Positions 8,080-16,924 of a stretch of 64,000 nucleotides of DNA are shown here, in pieces (the stretch's first letter is position 1; every line of letters starts with the position of its first letter). The translations under genes and the position numbers were made by a program. Under the pieces are notes generated by a model. The model did not search any database, had not been told where the DNA came from, and saw only the letters and a list, made by a program, of their open reading frames with translations. The DNA is from Streptomyces maremycinicus. GTDB lineage: Bacteria > Actinomycetota > Actinomycetes > Streptomycetales > Streptomycetaceae. The DNA lies in assembly GCF_001184025.1 (NCBI RefSeq), contig NZ_BBYG01000026.1:1-64000 (forward strand). Reading direction: 5' to 3'.

Positions 8080-8891
8080 ACCTCTTCGACGTAGCCGTCG
8101 GGGAAGGCCCGCATCAGGTGGTCGCGCTCCTCGGCGAGGAAGGCGGTGCTCGCCTCCTCGCCGTGGACCAGGAACAGCGAGTGGCTGCCGAGGTTGGCCA
8201 GGTGCGTGTCTACGGGGACGCGGCGGCTCCAGCGGACCTCACGGCGGGTCAGTCCGAGGCGGCCGGTGGGGTCGACGACGCGGACGTCCACGTTCCTGGT
8301 GTGTGCGGGGATGCTCTCCCCGAAGCGCCGGTCGATGCGCCGGGCCGCCTCCGCCAGCCAGGGCACGTCGAGGGCGCCGGTGTTCCACCACAGCGCCAGC
8401 GCGCCGCCCGGGCGCAGGACCCGCAGGGCCTCCGGGACCGACTGGACCGGGTCGGTCCAGTGCCAGGACTGGGCGTAGGTGAGGAAGTCGAGGGAGGCGG
8501 TGGCCAGGGGGAGGCGGTTGCCGTCGCCCCGGACGAGCGGCACGCCGGGGAGGCCGCGGCGGAACTGTGCGGCCATGCCGTCCCCGGGCTCGACGGCGAT
8601 GACGTCGGCGCCGCGGGCGTGCAGGAGGGCGGTCGCTAGGCCGGTGCCCGCCCCGACGTCCGCGACCCGCGCCCCGGCGAGGGGTCGGCCGGCGAGGTCC
8701 TCGATCGTCTCCAGGAGGGCGGTCGGGTAGGAGGGGCGGTTGGCGGCGTATTGCGCAGCGGCGGAGTTGAAGGAGAAGGCTCGGGTGGCGTGGGAGGGGC
8801 TGTGAGAGGGGGTGGGGGAGGCTGCGTCGGAGGGGGTGGGGGAGGGGCGCTGGGAGGAGGCATCGGACGAGGGCTGGGGGGAGGCCGTCAT
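8043..8891 (-). CDS. Class I SAM-dependent methyltransferase
   Basis: 282 residues. The first 40 are Ser/Pro-rich low complexity. The methyltransferase fold follows with motif I VADVGAGTGLATALL, an acidic strand VIAVEPGDGMAAQF, and motif IV/V LDFLTYAQSWHWTDP. ALRVLRPGGALALWW is the classic post-I motif of the UbiE/COQ5-like (Methyltransf_11) group. The substrate is unknown. It is convergent with the SulP gene, overlapping it by 37 bp. The ATG at 8889-8891 is the first in-frame Met after the proline-rich leader; a later start is possible because the leader is not part of the fold. Confidence 0.88.
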   Translation of the reverse strand: MTASPQPSSDASSQRPSPTPSDAASPTPSHSPSHATRAFSFNSAAAQYAANRPSYPTALLETIEDLAGRPLAGARVADVGAGTGLATALLHARGADVIAVEPGDGMAAQFRRGLPGVPLVRGDGNRLPLATASLDFLTYAQSWHWTDPVQSVPEALRVLRPGGALALWWNTGALDVPWLAEAARRIDRRFGESIPAHTRNVDVRVVDPTGRLGLTRREVRWSRRVPVDTHLANLGSHSLFLVHGEEASTAFLAEERDHLMRAFPDGYVEEVYDVILLLATRA

Positions 8892-9120
8892 GGGGCCATG
8901 GTGGAGGGAGAGGGACGGGGAGAGAAAGGGGGGACGGGTCGCCTGGTCTGTGGACAGGGGCCAGGGTCCGCGGGTCACGAGCCGGGTGCCACCAGCCACG
9001 GGCCACGGAGCGGATCTGGTGCCATCGGGGCGGATCCGCAGGTCATGGCGGTCGCGGGGCGTCGGTGCTTGTCGTTCGTGTCCCGCTCCCCCGGGCGGCG
9101 TCGGGTCCGGGCGGGGGAGG

Positions 9121-9705
9121 TCAGCCGCGGCGGCGTTTCTTCGACGGGTTGCCGGTGCGGCGGGTGGAGCGGCGTTCGTACTGTTCGCGAGCCGTGTCGT
9201 ACTCCTCGCGGTGGAGCCTCTCACCGGGTGCCTCGGTGAAGGTGCGGAAGAAGTACGCGAGCAGCGAGCCGACGAAACCGACGGCCAGCAGACCGCGCAG
9301 GGAGGCCTGGCGGTCGGGGTCGGGTCGCTTGGTGAAGCCTTCCCAGGTGTGGCGGAAGGCGAGTGCGGTGCAGACCGCGAACATGACGACGACCAGGAGC
9401 GTCACGAAGCTGCCCAGGTCGGCGATCGCGATGCCCTCGTAGGCGAAGCGGAGTACGAGGCAGGAAGCGGCGACGGCGGCCAGGGAGCCGACGGCCACGG
9501 CGATGCGGCGGACCGCGTAGCCCTGGCGGCCGGGGTCGTGGTCCACCCAGGTGGTGCCGAAGAAGCGGAGGGGCTCCGGGCGGGGGCCTGCGCCGGCGGA
9601 GCTTCCCGGTCGGCCGGTGCCGCTGCCGGTGGGGGTGCCCGCCGCGCCGGTCGGGGTGTCCCCGGAGCCGGCCGAGGTGTCCGGGGTGCCGTTTTCGTCG
9701 CTCAC
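9121..9705 (-). CDS. Small integral membrane protein of unknown function
   Basis: 194 residues from a GTG start. Residues 1-45 are a Gly/Thr/Pro-rich cytoplasmic tail. Three transmembrane segments follow: IAVAVGSLAAVAASCLVLRF, FVTLLVVVMFAVCTALAF and a third around GLLAVGFVGSLLAYFF. The C-terminus is strongly basic (RRTGNPSKKRRRG). Codon usage is normal for the region, so it is a real gene, but I recognise no family with a known role. It stands alone between the methyltransferase (same strand, 229 bp away) and a repeat tract. Confidence 0.75.
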   Translation of the reverse strand: MSDENGTPDTSAGSGDTPTGAAGTPTGSGTGRPGSSAGAGPRPEPLRFFGTTWVDHDPGRQGYAVRRIAVAVGSLAAVAASCLVLRFAYEGIAIADLGSFVTLLVVVMFAVCTALAFRHTWEGFTKRPDPDRQASLRGLLAVGFVGSLLAYFFRTFTEAPGERLHREEYDTAREQYERRSTRRTGNPSKKRRRG

Positions 9706-10531
9706 GGGACGATTATGGCTCCGGCCGGGGGCGGGCTTCCGGGTGGGCCGCCCCGGGGCGGCCGGCGGTGGATCCGAGGCCGGTCAGTGGGGCCGTCCGA
9801 GGCCAGACAGAGGGGTCGTCCCGGGGTGTGCCTCTGGTCTGATCCGGCGCGGGCGCGGTCCGGTGCGGCTCGGCTTGATGCGGTGCAACCCGGCCTCGTC
9901 CGGCCCGGCCCGGTCCGGTCCGGTGCAACCCCGCGCGGTGCGGTGCCACGCGGACCCGTTCGGCACGGCCCGGCCCGGTCCGGTGCGGTGCCACCCGACC
10001 TGGTGGCCCGGCCTCGTCCGGCGCGACCCGGCCTCGTCCGGCGCGACCCGGCCTCGTCCGGCGCGACCCGGCCTGGTGCGGCGCAACCCCGCGCCGTGCG
10101 ATGCAACCCGGCCCCGTTCGGTACCGCCCGGCCCGGCGTCGTCCGGCGCAGGGCAGCTCGGTGCAGTGCGAAATGGTCCGGCCGGGCGGGGATGCGGCCG
10201 AGGTCGGCGCACCGGGGTCGGGGCCGGTCCGAGTGAGCGCCCGGCCTGAATCCGCGTGCGATTCAGCTCCGAGCCCGAGCCCGAGCCGAGCGCGAGCCCG
10301 GCCCGGGGCGGCCCGAGTCCCTGTCGGCGTCCGAGCCAGTGCTCCGGGTCGGGCCGGGGTCCAAGCCCGCGCTTCGCCCCTCCCCCGCCCCGGCCCTTCC
10401 CCCGTCCCTGGACCCAAACCCCTAACCCGACCCAAAGCCCTACCCCGACCCGGGCCCTCCCCCGGCCCCGGCCCCGGTGTGAACACCTGCCCCGAACCCC
10501 TGTCCGGGCCCGGCGCCCGGCCGGTCGGAGC
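9706..10531. other. Gene-free GC-rich minisatellite tract
   Basis: About 825 bp without a credible gene. From 9845 to 10165 it is built of 10/20-bp CGGTNC-type units. From about 10255 to 10510 it changes to runs of CCCGAGCC, CCCTAACCCGACCC and CCCCGGCCC. Open frames exist on both strands, but their translations are Arg/Pro/Gly repeats that follow the DNA period. Confidence 0.75.
9845..10165 (+). repeat. 20-bp tandem repeat array (perfect core 10011-10070)
   Basis: Three identical 20-base units, GCCTCGTCCGGCGCGACCCG, occupy 10011-10030, 10031-10050 and 10051-10070. Diverged units with the same 20-base phase continue to about 10165 and extend back to about 9845, often as two 10-base half-units (CGGTGCAACC, CGGTGCGGTG). 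Confidence 0.85.
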
Positions 10532-10852
10532 TCAGGCGCAGCGGGCGGCGACGTAGCCGTCGCTGCCTGTCCTGACGTAGGCGTCCGAGACGAACTGGCT
10601 GTCGGCGATGTTGTCCCAGATGTTCGTCGTGCCGTACGGGCCGCTCACCGAGGTGCCCGGGGTCTGGCAGAAGATCGGCACCTTGGTGCCCTCGGCCAGG
10701 ACCCTGACGACCGGGTAGCTCGTACCGGGGCCGCTGCGGACGTTCAGCCGGACGCCCGGAGCGATCGGGTAGTAGGTGAGAGCCGCCGCGGCCGTCGTGA
10801 CGGCCTCCGCCGGCTCGCCGCTCGCGACCTCTTCCACGCGGTCAACAGACAT
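10532..10852 (-). CDS. Small SH3-like domain protein
   Basis: 106 residues. The centre matches the bacterial SH3 (SH3_3) pattern: GVRLNVRSGPGTSYPVVRVL, then FCQTPG, and a closing DAYVRTGSDGYVAARC. Two cysteines (IFCQT and the penultimate residue) could form a disulfide. I start it at ATG 10850-10852 because GGGGGAGG lies seven bases upstream; the frame is open to 10888. No signal peptide is visible, which is odd because most single SH3_3 proteins in Streptomyces are secreted. It is divergent from the Ser/Thr kinase gene. Confidence 0.8.
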   Translation of the reverse strand: MSVDRVEEVASGEPAEAVTTAAAALTYYPIAPGVRLNVRSGPGTSYPVVRVLAEGTKVPIFCQTPGTSVSGPYGTTNIWDNIADSQFVSDAYVRTGSDGYVAARCA

Positions 10853-11034
10853 GAAAAAACCTCCCCCGTCGAACCCCATGACTGCCATGGGGTCACGTTG
10901 ATTCCCCTAAACCACGCAATGAAACACATGTGCAGAATTCGCACACGGAGGCTAGCAAGTCGCCTCGGTCCCGTACGAGTCATCGACTAGGCTCCGTGCG
11001 TCGCGCGCGCGGTTGAACAGCACGGGGGTGGTCC

Positions 11035-13218
11035 ATGACGCCACAGCGCAACACCGGGGCGGGCGCGGAAGCGGAACTTCCGGAGTACGCCGGCCACTAC
11101 CGCCTGGAGGAGCGTCTGGGCTCCGGTGGCATGGGCGTGGTGCACCTGGCCCGGAGCACCTCCGGGATGAAGGTCGCGGTGAAGGTCGTCCATGCCCAAT
11201 TCGCCCTGGATCCCGAGTTCAGGGGCCGTTTCCGCCAGGAGGTGGCCGCCGCTCGACGGGTGAGCGGGGCGTTCACCGCACCCGTCGTCGACGCGGATCC
11301 GGAGGCCGAACGACCCTGGATGGCCACCCTGTTCATCCCCGGCGCGACGCTCGCCGAGCAGGTGAAGCGGAACGGACCCATGCGCGCGGGCGAGTTGCGG
11401 CGGCTGATGGCCGGGCTCGCGGAGGCGCTGCGGGACATCCACCGGGTCGGGGTGGTGCACCGGGATCTGAAGCCGAGCAACGTCCTGCTGGCCGAGGACG
11501 GACCGAAGGTCATCGACTTCGGCATCTCCCGGCCGAAGGACAGCGAACTGCGCACCGAGACAGGCAAGTTGATCGGCACGCCGCCGTTCATGGCACCGGA
11601 GCAGTTCCGGCGGCCGCGCGAGGTGGGACCGGCCGCCGACATCTTCGCGCTCGGGTCGGTGATGGTGCACGCGGCGACGGGACGCGGGCCGTTCGACTCC
11701 GACAGCCCGTACGTCGTCGCGTACCAGGTCGTGCACGACGAACCGGATCTGACCGGCGTCCCGGGGAACCTCGCGCCGCTGGTGGTGCGTTGTCTGGCCA
11801 AGGAGCCCGAGGACCGTCCCACACCGGACGAGTTGATGCGGGAACTGCGCTCGGTGGCGGCCTCGTACGACACCCAGGCGTTCATACCGTCCCAGCGGGC
11901 GCTGGAGGAGGCCGGAGCAGGGACGGAGGAGACCGCCGGGCGCGCTGAGCGGCCCCCGGGGGCCGGGGAGGCCTCGCGGGCGCCGGGCCAGGCGGGAGTA
12001 CGGGCGGGCGGGCGGCGTCGCCGGGTGGCGCTCGCGGTCGGTGCGCTGGTCGTCGTCCTGTCGGGTGGCGCGCTCCTCGCCACGCAGCTGCCCGGCGCGG
12101 CCGACCCGGGCCGGGACGCACGGGGTGACGCGGGCGCGCGGTCCACGTCGCCGGCCTTCGCTCCCTGGAGCACGCGGCCGGTGAAGGGCAGCACCGGCGC
12201 GGGGACCGGTGCGGGCACGGGCGGCATGCCCCAGTGCGCCTACGACGCTCAGCGGCTGCTCTGCGTCCAGTCGGGGCTGGTGTCGGCGCTGGACGCGTCC
12301 GACGGCCGGGTGCTGTGGCGGCATGTCCTCACCGACGACGACGGGCCGAGTCAGGCGCCGGTGCTCGCGGGCGGCCTGGCCCAGGTGATCACGCACTCGG
12401 GCAAGCGGCTGGAGGCGCTCGACCCGGCGACGGGCGCCACCCGCTGGCAGCGCGACCTGTCGGACTACCCGGGTGTCCGCACCGTCGGCGGCACCCTGTT
12501 GCTGACGGCGGCCGACGGCACGGTGACCGGGGTGGACGCCGCGACGGGCGAGCCGTTGTGGAGCCGGCGCATCCCGGGGCTGAGCGAGCCGTACTTCACG
12601 GCGTTGCCGAAGGATCCGCTGGCGTACGCGTCGAGCACTTCGGACGACGGGCACACCCGGATCACGGCCGTGGATCCCACGACCGGGAAGGTGCGGTGGG
12701 ACGAGCGGCTCAGCGGCACGCTGGATCTCGTGGGCACCGCGGACGGCAGCCTCGTCCTGCTGTCCCAGGGCGACGACTACGGCACCGTCGACGCCGTGGT
12801 CCGCTACTCGCCGCGGGACAAGGTGTCGCTGCGGGTGAAGCTGGGCGTCGAGCTCCTGGAGGCGGTCGCCACCGTGCAGGGCGACCGGGTCTACCTCCTG
12901 GCCTTCGACGGATCACTCGTGGCCGTCGACACGGGTCTGGGCAAGCAGGTGTGGTCCCTGCAGACGGCGGTGAGCCGGGGTTCGGTGCCCGCCGCCGACG
13001 GTGAGCACGTGTACTTCAGCGCGGCCGACGGACGGCTCCTCGCCGTGGACGCCGAGCGGGGCAAGCTCGTCGGGCAGACCGCGCTGCGGCTGGGCGCGAA
13101 CTCGGACGAGGTGGTGGCGACCCTGCCCGCGCCCGAGGCGGTCGACGGCCATGTCTACGCCGGCGCCCCCGACGGAACCGTCTTCGCCGTGGACGGCCGG
13201 GACCCCGCGGGCTGGTGA
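11035..13218 (+). CDS. Transmembrane Ser/Thr protein kinase with PQQ-repeat sensor domain
   Basis: A 727-residue Hanks-type kinase. The kinase domain spans residues 22-280: glycine loop LGSGGMG at 29-35, Lys50 in VAVKVV, catalytic HRDLKPSN (Asp144), DFG at 161-163 and APEQF in the activation segment. A Pro/Gly/Arg linker follows, then one membrane helix near 328-348. An extracytoplasmic beta-propeller of PQQ/WD-like strands completes it (VSALDASDGRVLW, LEALDPATGATRW, VTGVDAATGEPLW, LVAVDTGLGKQVW). The layout resembles AfsK-type kinases, so it probably senses an extracellular ligand and phosphorylates cytoplasmic targets; both are unknown. ATG 11035 has a G-rich site before it. A 29-bp duplication spans the stop codon. 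Confidence 0.92.
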   Translation: MTPQRNTGAGAEAELPEYAGHYRLEERLGSGGMGVVHLARSTSGMKVAVKVVHAQFALDPEFRGRFRQEVAAARRVSGAFTAPVVDADPEAERPWMATLFIPGATLAEQVKRNGPMRAGELRRLMAGLAEALRDIHRVGVVHRDLKPSNVLLAEDGPKVIDFGISRPKDSELRTETGKLIGTPPFMAPEQFRRPREVGPAADIFALGSVMVHAATGRGPFDSDSPYVVAYQVVHDEPDLTGVPGNLAPLVVRCLAKEPEDRPTPDELMRELRSVAASYDTQAFIPSQRALEEAGAGTEETAGRAERPPGAGEASRAPGQAGVRAGGRRRRVALAVGALVVVLSGGALLATQLPGAADPGRDARGDAGARSTSPAFAPWSTRPVKGSTGAGTGAGTGGMPQCAYDAQRLLCVQSGLVSALDASDGRVLWRHVLTDDDGPSQAPVLAGGLAQVITHSGKRLEALDPATGATRWQRDLSDYPGVRTVGGTLLLTAADGTVTGVDAATGEPLWSRRIPGLSEPYFTALPKDPLAYASSTSDDGHTRITAVDPTTGKVRWDERLSGTLDLVGTADGSLVLLSQGDDYGTVDAVVRYSPRDKVSLRVKLGVELLEAVATVQGDRVYLLAFDGSLVAVDTGLGKQVWSLQTAVSRGSVPAADGEHVYFSAADGRLLAVDAERGKLVGQTALRLGANSDEVVATLPAPEAVDGHVYAGAPDGTVFAVDGRDPAGW

Positions 13219-13251
13219 GACACGGCCGGGACCCGGCGGGCTGGTGAGACA
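13194..13251 (+). repeat. 29-bp tandem duplication across the kinase stop codon
   Basis: 13194-13222 and 13223-13251 differ at one base. The duplicated unit encodes the last residues GRDPAGW and the TGA. The second copy lies wholly after the stop, so the duplication did not alter the protein. Confidence 0.9.
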
Positions 13252-13254
13252 CGT

Positions 13255-13289
13255 CGAGGGCCGCCTCCGTACCGCGGAGACGGCCCTCG
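13255..13289. terminator. Bidirectional hairpin between the kinase gene and ilvD
   Basis: CGAGGGCCG (13255-13263) pairs perfectly with CGGCCCTCG (13281-13289), and an inner CTCCG/CGGAG pair extends the stem. It lies between two convergent genes. Confidence 0.8.
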
Positions 13290-13326
13290 CGTCAGCGTTC
13301 GCCCCTGAAGGGGTCGCCGGATGGCG

Positions 13327-15180
13327 TCAGCCCAGCTTCGACACGTCCCGCACCGCGCCCTTGTCGGCGCTCGTCGCCATCGCCGCGTAGGCCCGCAGCG
13401 CGGCGGACACCTTGCGCTCGCGGTTCTTCGGGGCGTAGACGCCGCCGAGGGCCGCCTCGCGCCGCGCCAGTTCGGCGTCGTCGACGAGGAGCTCGATGGT
13501 GCGGTGGGGGATGTCGATGCGGATGCGGTCGCCGTCCTCGACGAGGGCGATGGTGCCGCCGGAGGCCGCCTCGGGCGAGGCGTGGCCGATGGACAGGCCC
13601 GAGGTGCCGCCGGAGAACCGGCCGTCGGTGATCAGGGCGCAGGTCTTGCCGAGGCCGCGGCCCTTGAGGAAGGACGTCGGGTAGAGCATCTCCTGCATGC
13701 CGGGACCGCCCTTGGGACCCTCGTAGCGGATGACGACGACATCGCCGTGCGTCACCTGCTTGTTGAGGATCTTCTCGACGGCCTCCTCCTGCGACTCGCA
13801 GACGACGGCCGGGCCCTCGAAGGTCCAGATCGACTCGTCGACGCCGGCCGTCTTGACCACGCAGCCGTCGACGGCGATGTTGCCGCGCAGGACCGCGAGG
13901 CCGCCGTCCTTGCTGTAGGCGTGCTCGGCGGAGCGGATGCAGCCGCCCTCGGCGTCCACGTCCAGCGCCTCCCAGCGCTCGGACTGGGAGAAGGCCTCGG
14001 CGGAGCGGACGCAGCCGGGGGCCGCGTGCCACAGTTCGACCGCCTCGGGCGAGGGGGAGCCGCCGCGGACGTCCCAGGTCTTCAGCCAGTCCGCCAGGGA
14101 CGGGCTGTGGACCGAGTACACGTCCTCGTTGAGCAGGCCCGCGCGGTGCAGCTCGCCGAGCAGGGCGGGGATGCCGCCGGCGCGGTGCACGTCCTCCATG
14201 TAGTACGTGCGGTCCTTCGCGACGTTCGGCGCGACCTTGGCCAGGCAGGGCACGCGGCGCGAGACCTCGTTGATCTCCTCCAGGCCGAACGGGACGCCCG
14301 CCTCCTGGGCGGCGGCGAGGAGGTGCAGGATCGTGTTGGTCGAGCCGCCCATCGCGATGTCGAGGGCCATCGCGTTCTCGAAAGCCGCCATGGTGGCGAT
14401 GTTGCGGGGCAGGACGGTCTCGTCGTCCTGCTCGTAGTAGCGGCGGGTGATGTCCATCACCGTGCGCCCCGCGTTCTCGTACAGCGCCTTGCGGGCCGTG
14501 TGGGTGGCCAGCACCGAGCCGTTGCCGGGGAGCGAGAGACCGATGGCCTCGGTCAGGCAGTTCATCGAGTTGGCGGTGAACATGCCGGAACAGCTGCCGC
14601 AGGTCGGACAGGCGTTCTCCTCGATCCGGAGGATGTCCTCGTCCGAGATCTTGTCGTTGACGGCGTCGGAGATCGCGTCGACCAGGTCGAGCGTGCGGAC
14701 GGTGCCGTCGACCAGGGTGGCTCGGCCGGACTCCATCGGGCCGCCGGAGACGAAGACCGTGGGGATGTTCAGGCGCAGGGCCGCGTTCAGCATGCCCGGG
14801 GTGATCTTGTCGCAGTTGGAGATGCAGATCAGGGCGTCGGCGCAGTGCGCCTCGACCATGTACTCCACACTGTCCGCGATCAGGTCGCGGGAGGGCAGGC
14901 TGTAGAGCATGCCGCCGTGGCCCATGGCGATGCCGTCGTCGACGGCGATCGTGTTGAACTCGCGCGGGATGCCGCCGGCCGCGGTGATGGCCTCGCTGAC
15001 GATCCGGCCGACCGGCTGGAGGTGCGTGTGGCCGGGCACGAACTCGGTGAAGCTGTTCGCCACCGCGATGATCGGCTTCCGGCCGATGTCCGCACCGGGT
15101 ACACCGGAGGCGCGCATAAGGGCGCGGGCGCCCGCCATGTTGCGGCCGTGGGTGACTGTGCGGGACCTCAGCTCGGGCAT
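13327..15180 (-). CDS. ilvD: Dihydroxy-acid dehydratase
   Basis: 617 residues. Dehydrates 2,3-dihydroxyisovalerate and its methyl homologue in branched-chain amino acid synthesis, using an Fe-S cluster and Mg2+. Diagnostic segments are CISNCDKITPGMLNA (cluster Cys), CPTCGSCSGMFTANSMNCL (second cluster motif), AVDDGIAMGHGGML and TDGRFSGGTSGLSIGHASPEA near the C-terminus. Length and order match the ILVD/EDD family, and the E. coli-like size separates it from phosphogluconate dehydratase. The gene is single, with ATG at 15178-15180 preceded by GAAGGAG. A direct repeat TCAGAGACT lies just upstream. Confidence 0.97.
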   Translation of the reverse strand: MPELRSRTVTHGRNMAGARALMRASGVPGADIGRKPIIAVANSFTEFVPGHTHLQPVGRIVSEAITAAGGIPREFNTIAVDDGIAMGHGGMLYSLPSRDLIADSVEYMVEAHCADALICISNCDKITPGMLNAALRLNIPTVFVSGGPMESGRATLVDGTVRTLDLVDAISDAVNDKISDEDILRIEENACPTCGSCSGMFTANSMNCLTEAIGLSLPGNGSVLATHTARKALYENAGRTVMDITRRYYEQDDETVLPRNIATMAAFENAMALDIAMGGSTNTILHLLAAAQEAGVPFGLEEINEVSRRVPCLAKVAPNVAKDRTYYMEDVHRAGGIPALLGELHRAGLLNEDVYSVHSPSLADWLKTWDVRGGSPSPEAVELWHAAPGCVRSAEAFSQSERWEALDVDAEGGCIRSAEHAYSKDGGLAVLRGNIAVDGCVVKTAGVDESIWTFEGPAVVCESQEEAVEKILNKQVTHGDVVVIRYEGPKGGPGMQEMLYPTSFLKGRGLGKTCALITDGRFSGGTSGLSIGHASPEAASGGTIALVEDGDRIRIDIPHRTIELLVDDAELARREAALGGVYAPKNRERKVSAALRAYAAMATSADKGAVRDVSKLG

Positions 15181-15194
15181 CGTCGCTCGCTCCT

Positions 15195-15216
15195 TCAGAG
15201 ACTGCGATCAGAGACT
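15195..15216 (-). repeat. Direct repeat in the ilvD leader
   Basis: TCAGAGACT occurs at 15195-15203 and 15208-15216, a 13-bp period, 15 bp upstream of the ilvD start. It could be a regulator site or chance; no protein is known to me for this motif. Confidence 0.4.
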
Positions 15217-15440
15217 TCTGACTGCTAACGAGCGTACGCCGGTCATCCAGGGGTCGGACACGGTGTCCGTATATCGGGACGGATGTCTCACCTCCGAGCC
15301 CGCGCCAGGAGCCCGGGCGGGCCCTCGTCCGGATACCGTCCGGCTCTCGTCGGACCCGCGTCAGGACCTCGGACGGGCCTCGTCGGGCCCGCGTCCGGCT
15401 CGCTTCGGGTCCGAGCCGGAACCCGGACCGGGGCCGCGTC

Positions 15441-16046
15441 TCACGGCCCGGTCAGGTGTCCCTGCACGACCGGTGCCACGCGCGCGATGATCAGCTCCAG
15501 GTCCACCGAGGCCAGCGGCTCCACCTTGATCACGTACCGCAGCATCGCGCAGCCCACCAGCTGCGCGGCGGCCAGTTCGGCGCGCAGCTCGGCGTCCGGC
15601 AGGTCGAGCCGGCCGGCGATCCGGCGCAGCACCTGGGAGGCGACCAGGCGGCGGAAGACGGCGGCCGCGGTCTCGTTGTTCACGGCGGAGCGGACGATCG
15701 CCAGCAGGGGCTTACGGGTCGTGGGGTTCTCCCACACGCCGAGGACGAAGCGGGCGAGCCGCTCGCCGACCTGGTCCAGCGGGCCGTCGGCGATCGCCTC
15801 CGGGGCGCCCAGCGTGGGGGCGAAGGCGACCTCGATGGCGGCCTCGAAGATCTGCTCCTTGGTGCCGAAGTAGTGGTGCACCAGCGCCGGGTCCACCCCG
15901 GCCGCCTTCGCGATGCCGCGTACGGACGTCTTGTCGTAGCCACGCTCGGAGAACTCCTCGCGGGCGACCGTCAGGATGCGGTCCCGGGTGTCCGCCGACT
16001 CCGTACGAGGGGGGCGACCGCGCCTGCGGGCCGTGACGCCGGTCAT
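15441..16046 (-). CDS. TetR family transcriptional regulator
   Basis: 201 residues. The N-terminal helix-turn-helix is clear: RDRILTVAREEFSERGYDK, then SVRGIAKAAGVDPALVHHYFGTKEQIF. The C-terminal ligand domain ends with a TetR_C-like segment (AELAAAQLVGCAMLRYVIKVEPL). The ATG overlaps the stop of the upstream epimerase-like gene by 4 bp, so the two are co-translated, an arrangement in which the regulator often senses a metabolite of its partner (inference). Target and ligand are unknown. Confidence 0.9.
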   Translation of the reverse strand: MTGVTARRRGRPPRTESADTRDRILTVAREEFSERGYDKTSVRGIAKAAGVDPALVHHYFGTKEQIFEAAIEVAFAPTLGAPEAIADGPLDQVGERLARFVLGVWENPTTRKPLLAIVRSAVNNETAAAVFRRLVASQVLRRIAGRLDLPDAELRAELAAAQLVGCAMLRYVIKVEPLASVDLELIIARVAPVVQGHLTGP

Positions 16047-16924
16047 CGGCGGGGCACCTTCGTCCCGGGGGACGGGGTCGGGTTCGTCCCGGGGGACGGG
16101 GTCGAGGAGGCCGACGACGAGGCGGAGGCCAGGTGCAGGCGCGTGAAGGCGAGCGCCTCCGCCAGGTCGGCCTCACGTTCGGCGCTCGACATCGCGCGCC
16201 GCGTGTTGACCTCGATGACGACATGCCCGTCGAAGCCGGTCAGCGCGAGCCGTTCCAGCAGCTCGGCGCAGGGCTGGGCGCCCCGGCCGGGGACCAGGTG
16301 CTCGTCCTTCGCCGAACCGTTTCCGTCGGCGAGGTGGACGTGGCCCAGGCGGTCGCCCATGCGGTCGATCATCTGCATCGCGTCCGCGCGGGCCGTGGAG
16401 GCATGGCTGAGGTCGATCGTGAAGTGCCGGTAGTCGTCCTTCGTGACGTCCCAGTCGGGCGCGTAGGCGAGCATCTCGCGGTCGCGGTAGCGCCACGGGT
16501 ACATGTTCTCGACGGCGAACCGTACGTCCGTCTCGTCCGCCATCCGCCAGATGCCCGTGACGAAGTCCCGCGCGTACTGGCGCTGCCAGCGGAACGGCGG
16601 GTGGACGACGACCGTGCTCGCGCCGAGCTTCTCCGCCGCCGCGCGGGCCCGCTGGAGCTTGGTCCACGGGTCGGTCGACCACACCCGCTGCGTGATGAGC
16701 AGGCAGGGAGCGTGGACGGCGAGGATCGGGATCCGGTGGTAGTCGCTGAGTCTGCGCAGCGCGTCGATGTCCTGGCTGACGGGGTCGTTCCAGACCATGA
16801 CCTCGACGCCGTCGTAGCCGAGGCGCGCGGCGATCTCGAAGGCCGTCGCCGTCGACTCCGGGTAGACCGAGGCCGTCGACAGGGCGACCTTCGCTTCCGG
16901 GATCCGCACGACTGGCTCTGCCAT
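16043..16924 (-). CDS. Sugar phosphate isomerase/epimerase (AP endonuclease 2-like TIM barrel)
   Basis: 293 residues. Xylose isomerase-like TIM barrel markers: ALSTASVYPESTATAFEIAARLGYDGVEVMVW at the start, ILAVHAPC, STVVVHPPFRWQ, RFAVENMYPW, FTIDLSHASTAR, DRLGHVHLADGNGS and VVIEVNTRR. The His, Glu and Asp residues in these strands are the usual metal ligands. The last 25 residues are a Ser/Pro/Gly tail. The reaction cannot be named. It is translationally coupled to the TetR gene downstream. ATG 16924 follows a TAACCT hexamer by seven bases, so a leaderless message is possible. Confidence 0.85.
   Translation of the reverse strand: MAEPVVRIPEAKVALSTASVYPESTATAFEIAARLGYDGVEVMVWNDPVSQDIDALRRLSDYHRIPILAVHAPCLLITQRVWSTDPWTKLQRARAAAEKLGASTVVVHPPFRWQRQYARDFVTGIWRMADETDVRFAVENMYPWRYRDREMLAYAPDWDVTKDDYRHFTIDLSHASTARADAMQMIDRMGDRLGHVHLADGNGSAKDEHLVPGRGAQPCAELLERLALTGFDGHVVIEVNTRRAMSSAEREADLAEALAFTRLHLASASSSASSTPSPGTNPTPSPGTKVPRR

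Noticed and set aside
9845..10165. CRISPR-like regular repeats
   Set aside because: The repeats are contiguous with a 20-bp period and no unique spacers, and no cas genes are present.
10400..10460. Telomere-like CCCTAACCC sequence
   Set aside because: It is internal, occurs once or twice within a C-rich tract, and Streptomyces telomeres are palindromic rather than CCCTAA repeats.
9702..10486. Arg/Pro/Gly-rich proteins encoded in the minisatellite
   Set aside because: Several frames on both strands are open simply because the repeat lacks stop codons; the amino acid periodicity equals the DNA period.
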